Of a DNA stretch of 15,457 nt, positions 7,855-15,419 are shown piece after piece. The stretch is taken from the NCBI GenBank assembly GCA_000433775.1, contig HF998463.1:1415-16871 (forward strand), written 5' to 3'. The stretch comes from Corallococcus sp. CAG:1435 (lineage in GTDB: Bacteria; Bacillota; Clostridia; Christensenellales; CAG-314). The position numbers and the translations under genes were made by a program. The notes beneath the pieces are model-generated. The model worked only from the letters and a program-made list of their open reading frames with translations. It did no database searches and was not told the DNA's origin. Positions within the stretch are counted from its first letter, which is position 1. Each line of letters begins with the position of its first letter.

Positions 7855-9639
7855 TTACTTACACAGTTCTTCCAACTGCGCCAAAGTGTCCTCAAAGGAT
7901 TTCGCCACAATTTTGAAGGGTTCTTCGCTTGTGAGGTCAACACCCGCCACTTTAAGTTCCGAAACGGGGTCCATGCTGCCGCCCAAAGAAAGGAATTTCT
8001 TGTAGTTTTTCACGGCGGATTCGCCCTCTTTCAAAATCTTTTCGGCAATACACACGGCGGAGATAATGCCCGTAGAGTACTTGTAGACGTAAAATGCACG
8101 GTAGAAGTGAGGAATTCTCGCCCATTCGTACTTGATTTCATCGTTGTGATGCACCGCTTCGCCGTAATACATTTTGTTGAGTTTAAGATATTCGTTGCAC
8201 ATCACTTCCGCTGTTAGCGGTTGTCCCTTTTCCACAAGTTCGTGGGTGATTTGCTCGAATTCCGCAAACATAGCCTGACGGTACATTGTTGTGCGCAACA
8301 TGTCCAGGTAGTACTGCAACAGATATTTTTTGATTTTCACATCCGTTACCGTAGAAAGCAGGTACTTCAAAAGCAACACTTCGTTGCATGTGGACGCCAC
8401 TTCCGCCACAAAAATTTTGTAGTCGGCTTTGGCGGTAGGTTGCGCCTTTTCACTGTAATAGGTGTGCATGGAGTGTCCCATTTCGTGGGCGATGGTGAAA
8501 ATGTCGTGAGTGGTCTTTTGGTAGTTCAAAAGCATGTAGGGGTGAACGCCTGCAACGCCCATGGAATAGGCTCCGCTGCGTTTGGTGGGCGTTTCGTACA
8601 CGTCAATCCAACGGTTGTCAAATGCCTGCTGCACTACTTTCAGATAGTCTTCGCCCAAGGGGGCAAGTCCCTTTTTCACAAGTTCGCAAGCCTCTTCGTA
8701 TTCGCAGGAAATGTCGGCGTCCTCGAAAATGGCAACGTATAAATCGTACATATTGAGCGTTTCCAATCCCATCAGTTTTTTGCGCAGGGCAATGTAGTGA
8801 TGCAACGGTTGGAAACTTTCGTGCATGCATTTGATAAGGTTGTCGTACACCTTTTTGTCTACCTGCTCGTAAAAGAGAGCCGATTCCATCGTGCTTTGGA
8901 ATTTTCTTGTCTTTGCACGGAATACGTCGGCTTTCACGCTTCCTTCGTACAGTCCCGCAAGAGTGTTGATTACGTTGATGTAGGCTTTGTAGTAGGTTTC
9001 GAAAGCAAGTTTACGCACGCTTTGGTCTTTGTCCTGCAACAGCGTGGAATAAGCACCGTGTCCCAACTTTACCTTTTCGCCACGTACCGTTATTTCGTCA
9101 AACTTGATGTCGCCACTGTCCAGACGGTTGAACACTTCCTGAAATTGTCCGGAAAACGCCCCTACGTTTGCAAGAATTTTTTCCTCTTCGGGGGAAAGAA
9201 TGTGCGCTTTGCCTGCCAGAATGTTTTTGAGGGAAACGTCGTAGTCGGAAAATGCGGGGTCTTTGATGAAACTTTCAAGTTGTTCGTCGGGAATTGCGGA
9301 AATTTCCGGCGAAACAAAGGAAAGCGCCGCACTGTACTGCGTAAGCAACCCGTACACACGGGAATATCTTGCCTGCTTTTCGCCGTCCTGACTGTCTTCG
9401 TTGTAACTCATGTAGGCGTAGCAGTACAACTTGCCAAGTTCCACATCGAAACTGTCGGAACGTTTCAAAAATTCCAGCAAATTGTTGCGGTCTGCCAGTT
9501 TGCCCTTGTAGGAAGCAAGTGTCGGATACTCGGTGGAAAGTTTTTCAAATGTCTTTTCCCAATCGGCAGGGGTGGCAAAAATGTCCCCCAAATTCCACTT
9601 GTATTTTTCGGGAATGTCTTTTCTGTTAGTGTATGCCAT
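7855..9639 (-). CDS. pepF: Oligoendopeptidase F, M3 family zinc metallopeptidase
   Basis: Cytosolic metallopeptidase that cuts short oligopeptides. 594 residues, the normal size for PepF. Seen: N-terminal RKDIPEKYKWNLGDIFATPADWEKT (M3 N-terminal region), an alpha-helical N-terminal half, and the catalytic motif HEMGH (385-389) within FTIAHEMGHSMHTYYS, with zinc ligands His385 and His389, catalytic Glu386, and FVAEVASTCNE supplying Glu413 as the expected third ligand. YKYSTGIISA near the C-terminus is also characteristic. No signal peptide. ATG 9639 has AAAGGAG about 7 nt upstream. It follows galU by 12 nt with no terminator between, so the two are probably co-transcribed, although I know of no functional link. 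Confidence 0.95.
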   Translation of the reverse strand: MAYTNRKDIPEKYKWNLGDIFATPADWEKTFEKLSTEYPTLASYKGKLADRNNLLEFLKRSDSFDVELGKLYCYAYMSYNEDSQDGEKQARYSRVYGLLTQYSAALSFVSPEISAIPDEQLESFIKDPAFSDYDVSLKNILAGKAHILSPEEEKILANVGAFSGQFQEVFNRLDSGDIKFDEITVRGEKVKLGHGAYSTLLQDKDQSVRKLAFETYYKAYINVINTLAGLYEGSVKADVFRAKTRKFQSTMESALFYEQVDKKVYDNLIKCMHESFQPLHHYIALRKKLMGLETLNMYDLYVAIFEDADISCEYEEACELVKKGLAPLGEDYLKVVQQAFDNRWIDVYETPTKRSGAYSMGVAGVHPYMLLNYQKTTHDIFTIAHEMGHSMHTYYSEKAQPTAKADYKIFVAEVASTCNEVLLLKYLLSTVTDVKIKKYLLQYYLDMLRTTMYRQAMFAEFEQITHELVEKGQPLTAEVMCNEYLKLNKMYYGEAVHHNDEIKYEWARIPHFYRAFYVYKYSTGIISAVCIAEKILKEGESAVKNYKKFLSLGGSMDPVSELKVAGVDLTSEEPFKIVAKSFEDTLAQLEELCK

Positions 9640-9651
9640 TTTTATTCTCCT

Positions 9652-10518
9652 TTATTTTACAATCTCTTTGAGAAATTTCAGATACTCATCTTTGAAACGT
9701 GGGTCGGACAGGGCGTACTTTGTAAAACCTTTGATGTAGCCCAACTTGTCGCCGAAGTCGAAACGTTCCCCTTCAAATTCGTACACGAAAATACCGCCGT
9801 TTTTAGCCATTATCTGCAAACTGTCGGTGAGGTAGGTTTCGTTGCCACGCTTTTCGGGAGTTTTTTCTATCACGTCAAATACGTCCGGCGTAACAATGTA
9901 CCTTCCCAAAGGTGCAAGAAGGCTGTAAATGTCCTCTTCACGTTGCGGTTTTTCCACAATGTCGTCAATTTTGTGCAGACGTCCGTAACTTTCCACAATT
10001 TTGCATGTGGCGTACTTTTTGATTGCCTCTTTCGTTACCGCCTGCACACCCACCACCGTTTTGTTGCACTTTTCAAACGCTTCCGTCATTTGCAACGTTA
10101 CGGATTTTTCCGACAGCATCACGTCGTCGCCGTTAAGCACAACAAATGGTTGTCCGTCCGCCCAACTTTTGGCAAGATACACAGCCTTTCCCGTGCCGTT
10201 GGGTACGTCCTGATACACAAATTTGACGTCGGCAAGGTGGTCCAGACGTTGCATTGCATCCGCTTCGGCAATCTTTCCGCTTTCACGCAACTCACGGGTG
10301 TATTGCGGCTGTGGCGTGAAGTGCTTTACCACCTGCTGTTTTTCGTGAGAGATGACAATCATGATGTCGGTGATGCCTGCTTCTACCACCTCTTCCACCA
10401 AAAGTTGCAGTGCGGGCTTATCGGCAACTGCCAGCATTTCCTTGGGATATGCCTTGGTGTAAGGCAAAAAACGTGTGCCTTTACCTGCAGCAAGTATCAG
10501 TGCTTTTTTGACTTTCAT
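9652..10518 (-). CDS. galU: UTP-glucose-1-phosphate uridylyltransferase
   Basis: Nucleotidyltransferase making UDP-glucose from UTP and glucose 1-phosphate, the precursor for cell-surface glycans and glycolipids. 288 residues, normal for GalU. Seen: AAGKGTRFLPYTKAYPKEML (10-29), the nucleotide-binding and catalytic loop; DKPALQLLVEE (33-43); VLNGDDVML (127-135), the metal-binding region; PNGTGKAV (107-114) where many family members have GLGHAV; VEKP (188-191); and the FEGERFDFGDKLGY signature (248-261). Small changes from the GalU consensus leave a related sugar-1-phosphate uridylyltransferase possible. It is first of two genes, behind a consensus promoter and an unusually long leader; a hairpin separates AGGAGG from ATG. 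Confidence 0.88.
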   Translation of the reverse strand: MKVKKALILAAGKGTRFLPYTKAYPKEMLAVADKPALQLLVEEVVEAGITDIMIVISHEKQQVVKHFTPQPQYTRELRESGKIAEADAMQRLDHLADVKFVYQDVPNGTGKAVYLAKSWADGQPFVVLNGDDVMLSEKSVTLQMTEAFEKCNKTVVGVQAVTKEAIKKYATCKIVESYGRLHKIDDIVEKPQREEDIYSLLAPLGRYIVTPDVFDVIEKTPEKRGNETYLTDSLQIMAKNGGIFVYEFEGERFDFGDKLGYIKGFTKYALSDPRFKDEYLKFLKEIVK

Positions 10519-10547
10519 ATTATTACCTTCCCGTAGGGAAGCCTCCT
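10519..10547 (-). promoter_or_regulatory. galU ribosome binding site with an intervening hairpin
   Basis: AGGAGG (10542-10547) lies 23 nt before the ATG, too far for normal initiation. A perfect hairpin, CTTCCC-TAC-GGGAAG (10527-10541), fills 15 of those bases; when folded it leaves an effective spacing of 8 nt. The 3' arm also contains GAAGG at 7 nt from ATG, a weaker alternative site that the hairpin would hide. Confidence 0.6.
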
Positions 10548-10815
10548 GTTAAAACTGCCGTGCGTAAATTTGTAGCGGGTAACGTTTTCCTGCACAACGC
10601 CACCGCACACAAACAGGCGTTGCAAAGTTTTTTACTTGTTACGCTGTAAAAACGTTTGCGCAAAAATACGCCTTGCAAGACAACTACTTCTGCAATTACC
10701 GTGCAAAAAAACTTTGTAACGAACCCACAGTTCCCCAAAAACAAACCTTGCGGGAAGTTTCCGAAACGACGGCGCACAAAATGTTTGCAAACGGCAAAAT
10801 GCCCCTGTTTTCAAT
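10519..10815 (-). other. Long 5' leader of galU with a large hairpin; class unknown
   Basis: About 297 nt lie between the predicted start of transcription and the galU ATG. Seen: a small GGCA/TGCC hairpin at the 5' end, the palindrome GTTTGCAAAC (10783-10792), and a large stem-loop at 10616-10672 closed by GGCGT/ACGCC with an inner 14-position stem (12 paired: GCAAACGTTTTTAC against GTAAAAAACTTTGC). I do not recognise a known riboswitch, T-box or housekeeping RNA. An open frame runs through much of the leader (GTG 10777 to stop 10523) but has no ribosome binding site and an unlikely composition. Confidence 0.45.
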
Positions 10816-10821
10816 AGTATT

Positions 10822-10850
10822 ATTATATATTCTCAAACATCGTTTGTCAA
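10822..10850 (-). promoter_or_regulatory. Consensus sigma-A promoter of galU-pepF
   Basis: On the minus strand: a perfect TTGACA (10845-10850), 17-nt spacer, and a perfect TATAAT (10822-10827). Predicted start is near 10815. No other good promoter was seen between here and galU. Confidence 0.85.
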
Positions 10851-11098
10851 CAGTAGTTACCCTTCACCTGACACTGCAAAAAGAATGTTGACATGCGAAA
10901 ATTGTTTCAAAATGTGTCTAACTAACGAATTATTGCGACATTTACAAAATGCAGGCAAGTTTCAGACGAGCGGCAAGCGTCGTTTGATGTTGCCCCCGTT
11001 GAGTACTGCAACCAAACGGCTTTCCGTGTCAACACACCGCAAGCGACTACGGCGGCAAAGTTTTGACCTTCCCGACAACCACAATATTTATTTCAACG
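10851..11098. other. Intergenic stretch without a recognisable gene
   Basis: About 250 bases between the galU promoter and the ypeB terminator. It includes a TTGACA on each strand (near 10888 plus, and in GTGTTGACAC near 11028-11037 minus), neither with a matching -10. The plus-strand frame 10885-11157 runs through the ypeB terminator and is not credible. Confidence 0.55.
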
Positions 11099-11128
11099 AA
11101 AAAAGGACGGAATGTTTCCATTCCGCCC
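11099..11128 (-). terminator. Intrinsic terminator of sleB-ypeB
   Basis: On the minus strand a GGGCGGAATG arm (11119-11128) pairs with CATTCCGTCC (11105-11114; one G-U pair) around the tetraloop GAAA, followed by six T (11099-11104). It lies 13 nt after the ypeB stop codon. Confidence 0.88.
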
Positions 11129-11141
11129 CGATTTTCCGACG

Positions 11142-12479
11142 TTACATAACCGTGTAACCTTCGGTGTTTTCAATAACTTTGAAAATTTCCACTTCGTTGC
11201 CCGTGTGGCTGTCGATGTAGACAAAGTACTGACGTGAATCTTTTTCGCATTGGAATTGGTAACAAGCAAAGTACTCGCCGTTCTTTTCCACCAACGCTTT
11301 GGCAACGTGAGTAACCTTCAACGACGAATCCACAAGGCTCTGAGCCTGCTTCTCGTCCATTTTGCCCATGGAAACGTCCCAATCTCTGTGATTTATCAGA
11401 TACGCTTTTGCCTCGCATCCCACAACTTCACCCGTGTAACTGTCCACTGCCACTTTTACAAGGTCGGGATACACAATGACCCCCTCTTTGACGGTAGCGC
11501 AGTTGACGTAGGTGGTTTGCTCCTGCGTGCGTGATACCCACACGCCCTCGACGTCGTAACCCAACCTGCGACAAAACTCTTCGGCACTTGCAATGCACTG
11601 CTCTTGCGAAAGGGTGTCGGAGGGTGCGTCGTTGCGGTAGGTTTCGTATTCCGCCACTTTGCCGTCGCAGGTTAAAAGCACTCTGCCGTTGGGCAACTTG
11701 TAGGAATACCACACGCCTTTGTTTTCTATCTTTTGGGCAAATTCGTTTTTGCCGAAAAGTTTACTTACAATTTCACTGCCCTTTTCCGCCGTTATTACTT
11801 TGCCGCACTTGTAACACTTTTGCTGTACGCTGTCGGAATAGGGTCCGTCGTAGATAAGTTTTTCGTACTGAAAGGTGTTTTCCTTCAACTCACCGAACGT
11901 GTCGGACAGCGCACCGCTGTTGTGCAATCCGTTTCCGTTTGTGATGAACATTGCCGAGTCGCTTTCGGCGTACTTTTGCATTACGTCGTACAAACGTGTG
12001 GCGACGTCGTCAAGATTGCTCAACGCCCGTCTTTCCTTTTCGGAGAGGTCTTTGCCCGACGCTACCCTTTTCAAAAGGTACTGTGCGTAATCCTGCGTTT
12101 GGTTGACAAACTTCTGACACGCCGAGAAATTGTCGCTGTCGGCAATGGGAAGGTTGGAAAGGTCTTGGTTGACTTCGTTTGCGTGCAACACGGCAAAGGT
12201 AAGCAGTTGCGCCTGCGTCGCCTTGTCGTGAGAAATTGCCGCCTTTCCCAACACGGCGTCAAGATTTTTCAGACTGTCGCATGCCGAATACAACGCACGC
12301 TTGTAGGTGTTTTCCTGTGAAATTTTGTAGTAGTTTTCATCCGTAACAACGGACATACGCATGTTTTGCATTTTGGCTGTACCGTCCAAACCCAAAAACA
12401 CCGCCGTGGCAATCGCCACAAGGGCAAGCAGGGCAAAGAAGGTAATCCAGAATGTCTTTATCGAACTTTGTTTAACCAT
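11142..12479 (-). CDS. ypeB: Germination protein YpeB
   Basis: Spore protein needed for the assembly and stability of the cortex-lytic enzyme SleB in the dormant spore. 445 residues, the normal length. Seen: one N-terminal transmembrane segment (about 10-30) acting as anchor or uncleaved signal; a helical N-terminal domain (about 45-200); LIYDGPYSDS (208-217), a family hallmark; then three PepSY-like units (about 220-282, 288-356 and 370-438), the second containing VYPDLVKVAVDSYTGEVVG. A Cys-x-x-Cys (222 and 225) lies at the start of the first unit, which I do not recall from Bacillus YpeB. ATG is preceded by GAGGTGA that overlaps the sleB stop, with 8 nt between the genes. Confidence 0.94.
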   Translation of the reverse strand: MVKQSSIKTFWITFFALLALVAIATAVFLGLDGTAKMQNMRMSVVTDENYYKISQENTYKRALYSACDSLKNLDAVLGKAAISHDKATQAQLLTFAVLHANEVNQDLSNLPIADSDNFSACQKFVNQTQDYAQYLLKRVASGKDLSEKERRALSNLDDVATRLYDVMQKYAESDSAMFITNGNGLHNSGALSDTFGELKENTFQYEKLIYDGPYSDSVQQKCYKCGKVITAEKGSEIVSKLFGKNEFAQKIENKGVWYSYKLPNGRVLLTCDGKVAEYETYRNDAPSDTLSQEQCIASAEEFCRRLGYDVEGVWVSRTQEQTTYVNCATVKEGVIVYPDLVKVAVDSYTGEVVGCEAKAYLINHRDWDVSMGKMDEKQAQSLVDSSLKVTHVAKALVEKNGEYFACYQFQCEKDSRQYFVYIDSHTGNEVEIFKVIENTEGYTVM

Positions 12480-12487
12480 AATTCACC

Positions 12488-13189
12488 TCACAGACAGAAA
12501 ATGTGCTTGCCGATAGTTATCAGTTGCGGACGGGACCAAATCCATTTGCTGGTGGCTGTTGCAGGATTGAAGTAGTACAGCGCACCGCCTGTCGGGTCCC
12601 AACCGTTCAAGGCGTCCTGCGCCGCCCTTGTGCATTCGTCGTTTGTGCCGAGATTTATCTGACCGTCGTCCACACAAGTGAATGCGCCCTTTTGATAGAT
12701 AACGCCGGAAATGCTGTTGGGAAAAGCGGAATTTTTGACACGGTTGAGAATAACCGCCGCCACTGCCACCTTACCCGTGTAACTTTCGCCACGTGCCTCG
12801 CCGTAGATGCAGCAGGACATAAGGTACAAATCGCTGTTGGAAATGTTACCTGCGGTGGTACTTCCCGAAGAGGATGTTGTGCCGGAAAGGCTGATTCCCA
12901 TTGCGGCGGCGGTGGCTTTTCCTACTATGCCGTCGGCAACAAGCCCGTTTCTGCGCTGAAAGTACTGCACGGCAGCCTTAGTTTTGGCACCGAAAATGCC
13001 GTCAACGCCTCCCGAGTAGTACCCCCAACGTTTAAGTTTGGTTTGTATGTTTTTCACGACCGTTCCCCTCGAACCGACCTTTACCACCGCTGCGTCGGCT
13101 TTGGGCAAAGCAAATGCGCAAAGCACCAACGCCAAAGTGATTATTGCCAGAACAAGCGCAACAGTCTTGACTTTTTTTGTGTGTAACAC
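12488..13189 (-). CDS. sleB: Spore cortex-lytic enzyme SleB
   Basis: Lytic transglycosylase that degrades cortex peptidoglycan containing muramic-delta-lactam during germination. 233 residues from a GTG start at 13189, chosen because AGGAGG lies 8 nt upstream. Seen: a signal peptide (about 1-33, hydrophobic core 9-28, cleavage likely after ADA), a peptidoglycan-binding domain (about 37-97, VGSRGTVVKNIQTKLKRWGYY), a Ser/Thr/Gly linker (100-117), and a Hydrolase_2 catalytic domain with IYGEARGE (128-135), where Glu131 is the expected acid, VILNRV (146-151), and the C-terminus IGKHIFCL. It is followed directly by ypeB, the usual partner. A CwlJ-type enzyme would lack the signal and binding domain. 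Confidence 0.95.
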   Translation of the reverse strand: MLHTKKVKTVALVLAIITLALVLCAFALPKADAAVVKVGSRGTVVKNIQTKLKRWGYYSGGVDGIFGAKTKAAVQYFQRRNGLVADGIVGKATAAAMGISLSGTTSSSGSTTAGNISNSDLYLMSCCIYGEARGESYTGKVAVAAVILNRVKNSAFPNSISGVIYQKGAFTCVDDGQINLGTNDECTRAAQDALNGWDPTGGALYYFNPATATSKWIWSRPQLITIGKHIFCL

Positions 13190-13217
13190 GAAAAAATCCT
13201 CCTGTTTTGTTTGCCGA

Positions 13218-13247
13218 TAGTATGTAGATTTGACAAAATGTTATGCA
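13218..13247 (-). promoter_or_regulatory. Sigma-G-type (forespore) promoter of sleB-ypeB
   Basis: On the minus strand: TGCATA (13242-13247), 17-nt spacer, CATACTA (13218-13224). This matches the known sigma-G consensus (about TGMATA and CATACTA). The start would be near 13211, leaving a leader of about 22 nt before the sleB GTG. The match fits forespore expression of sleB in Bacillus. Confidence 0.78.
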
Positions 13248-13248
13248 A

Positions 13249-13269
13249 TGCGCCGTCAATATCGGCGCA
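13249..13269. repeat. Inverted repeat next to the sigma-G -35 box
   Basis: TGCGCCG (13249-13255) and CGGCGCA (13263-13269), a perfect 7-bp stem with a 7-nt AT-rich spacer, one base upstream of the sleB -35 box. It has no T run. It could be a protein-binding site (inference) or chance. Confidence 0.4.
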
Positions 13270-13548
13270 AACCCGCTACGCAAGACAAACAGTCGAAACA
13301 AGCAAACTGCCCTGCCGTGGCACTTTTTCCGACAACCGCCCCGACAATTTACATACAAAAACACAAAACTTCCGTGAAAAACAAAATCGCAGGAGCAACG
13401 GCACAACGAACAGAAAAATTACACGGTGAAAGATTACTGCGCAAATAAAACATTGAAAATTGATGAAAACGGCATAAACACCGACATTGCATTTCTGCAC
13501 AAAACGTTGTTGAAAAAAGCACCGCCACACCAGATGAAAAGAAACAAA
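13270..13548. other. Intergenic stretch without a recognisable gene
   Basis: About 280 bases between the sleB promoter region and the S41 terminator. It is A-rich on the plus strand. Several short open frames exist on both strands, but none has a ribosome binding site or a recognisable protein pattern. Confidence 0.6.
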
Positions 13549-13582
13549 AAAACAACGGAAGCGTTACCGTTTCCGTTGTTTT
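13545..13582 (-). terminator. Intrinsic terminator of the S41 protease gene
   Basis: On the minus strand AAAACAACGGAA (13571-13582) pairs with TTCCGTTGTTTT (13549-13560) over 12 bp around a 10-nt loop, continuing into a T run. It lies about 110 nt after the stop codon, so the message has a fairly long 3' tail. Confidence 0.82.
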
Positions 13583-13691
13583 CATTCAATTAAATCACAC
13601 AAATTTTTGCATTTTTTGTTGCATTGCTACTTCAAAATTTCAGCGTAGATGTACAAAAAATCTCAATACGTGTGCAAATATCTGTTACCAA

Positions 13692-15407
13692 TCAGCCCTG
13701 CCAATACCGTAGCGTTGCCTGCCACAGGTCGCCGTAACTTTCAATACCGTTGTAGCCTGTAACGGGAGTGTAGCCTGTGCCGTGAATGTTTTTGCCAAGG
13801 GGCGAGTAGTAGGCGGCAAATGTGTAGTACACCGCCCAATGTTCCTCGATGTAGTGTCCGTCCAACGAAACGGCGGTACCCGTGTAGGGCAATTCCTCAA
13901 TCGTTTGCGCAATGCCTTTGCCGTAGGTTGTCGAGCCGATTTGGAAACCTGTGTTGTAATCTCTCAAAGTACCGGTAAGCAATTCGCTTGCGCTTGCGCT
14001 GTTGCCGTCCGTCCAAACGACAATCTTTCTGGTGCCGTCATTTACCAAAGAAAAATACTGCGAGTAGGTGGATTGACGCACTACCAACTGTCTTTCTCCG
14101 CCGGAACGTGGCACCAACGACGTGATAAGAAGCATATCGCCGGGATAGGTAACGGTTGCCTTTTCCGTTTCCGAAAGATAATCGTCGGTAATAAGCATTG
14201 CGGCAATGTCGCACACCGCGTCTACCAAACCGCCGGGATTGCCCTTCAAATCCAACACAAGGCGTTTAAGTCCCAGTTGTTTGAAAATCATCATCACCTG
14301 CTTGAATTCCGTTGCCGCCGTTACCGTTTGCGTGCCTGAGGTGTAATACATAAATTCCACAATGCGAATGTAACCGGTGTCACGAGGAAGGTTGCGCAAT
14401 CCACGCAAATCGAAGGTGTTGGTTGTTGCGTTGTTTTGGTTTTCCGTGGATATGTTGGTGTGGTCGCCGTCAAAGTAAAATTCCACAAATTGGAAGTCGT
14501 ATTTGGGATTTTCCAACCCCATTGCCCCCTTTGTGAGAACGGGTGTGGTGATTACCCTGCCGTCACGCAACAAGGTGAAGCGTGCCGAATACACTTCCGT
14601 CATCAAACTTCTCAAATCCGTTTCGGTGAAGTCGGTAATGTAAATTTCCGTAACGACGCTTCCGTCAACTGTAACGTGTGTGCTGTTTTTGCCTGCAACT
14701 TCCGACATGCTCAAAATGATGTCCCCCGCTTGTATCACGCCGTAGCAACTGCTGTCCGTGCTGACGGAGGAAACGTACAATCCCAAGCCGCTTTGGTAGG
14801 CGTAGGCAAAGCCGAACACGGCGTTGGGGTCGCCCACAACGGTGGAAGAAACCTGGTACTTGTAGTTGTAGTACTGTTGCGGGGTGAACAGGTAGCAAAA
14901 AGGGTCGCCTGCCGATTGCATAAGCGAAGTGCCTGCCGCCGCAACTGCCGTGTCCCACTGTTCGGAAGGAATTTCTTTGTAATAGTTGTTGTGAAGGTAG
15001 TCAAGTACCGATGAAAGCACCGCTTCCTGCCCTATTTGTCCGCTTTTAAGCAGTTCGTCGCTGTAATCCAACGCCGATTTCAGTTGGTCGTCGGATATCT
15101 CCACCCCTGAATCACGCAACTTTTGCACAACTTTTTCGGCGTATTTGCGCTGTTCGTTAGTGGACAAACTTCCGCTACTGCCAAAAAGTGCGCACAGCAC
15201 CCAACCCAACACAAGCGCCAGCACCAACGCTACGCAAGTGAGGGAAATTACAAGGGCTTTTTTGCTCTTTTTATTTGTTGCAACGGGCACCGAAGAGGGC
15301 TGATAACTGTACCAATCGTTCTTTGGCGGAGGTGGCGTCTGTTGTTGCTCTTCCTGTTGTTTTTGTTGAATTTTGTCAAATTCTTCATCAAAAAAATCCT
15401 TTGCCAC
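13692..15407 (-). CDS. S41 family C-terminal processing protease, membrane-anchored
   Basis: Serine protease of the CtpA/Prc type, cutting proteins at C-terminal tails or degrading them outside the membrane. 571 residues from GTG 15407, with AAGGAG 7 nt upstream. Seen: a Gln/Pro-rich cytoplasmic tail (about 10-45), one transmembrane segment (about 50-74), a helical region (85-185), a PDZ-like domain (about 195-285, IQAGDIILS), and the protease core: LVLDLKGNPGG (383-393), TDGNSASASELL (466-477) and STTYGKGIAQ (492-501). Ser472, Lys497 and Gln501 have the spacing of the Ser-Lys-Gln triad known in Bacillus CtpB. No C-terminal peptidoglycan-binding domain. In a spore former a CtpB-like signalling role is possible, but sequence alone does not show it. 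An upstream gene ends 12 nt before it, so it is probably in an operon. Confidence 0.9.
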   Translation of the reverse strand: MAKDFFDEEFDKIQQKQQEEQQQTPPPPKNDWYSYQPSSVPVATNKKSKKALVISLTCVALVLALVLGWVLCALFGSSGSLSTNEQRKYAEKVVQKLRDSGVEISDDQLKSALDYSDELLKSGQIGQEAVLSSVLDYLHNNYYKEIPSEQWDTAVAAAGTSLMQSAGDPFCYLFTPQQYYNYKYQVSSTVVGDPNAVFGFAYAYQSGLGLYVSSVSTDSSCYGVIQAGDIILSMSEVAGKNSTHVTVDGSVVTEIYITDFTETDLRSLMTEVYSARFTLLRDGRVITTPVLTKGAMGLENPKYDFQFVEFYFDGDHTNISTENQNNATTNTFDLRGLRNLPRDTGYIRIVEFMYYTSGTQTVTAATEFKQVMMIFKQLGLKRLVLDLKGNPGGLVDAVCDIAAMLITDDYLSETEKATVTYPGDMLLITSLVPRSGGERQLVVRQSTYSQYFSLVNDGTRKIVVWTDGNSASASELLTGTLRDYNTGFQIGSTTYGKGIAQTIEELPYTGTAVSLDGHYIEEHWAVYYTFAAYYSPLGKNIHGTGYTPVTGYNGIESYGDLWQATLRYWQG

Positions 15408-15419
15408 AATAAAACTCCT

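Noticed and set aside
8797..10536. 579-codon open frame on the plus strand
   Set aside because: Antisense to pepF and galU. Composition is Phe-, Val- and His-rich without motifs, and it has no ribosome binding site.
10700..10730. GTGGGTTCG-like string in the galU leader that resembles a T-loop of tRNA or tmRNA
   Set aside because: No matching stem follows, no acceptor end or CCA, and no tmRNA or tRNA fold around it.
10523..10777. 84-codon open frame through the galU leader, minus strand
   Set aside because: GTG start without a ribosome binding site, six cysteines and no known pattern; its end is encoded by the hairpin before galU. More likely a chance frame in a structured leader.
13276..13530. 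Hydrophobic 84-residue frame on the minus strand upstream of sleB
   Set aside because: Phe-, Cys- and Val-rich because the opposite strand is A-rich; no ribosome binding site and no neighbour suggesting a membrane peptide.
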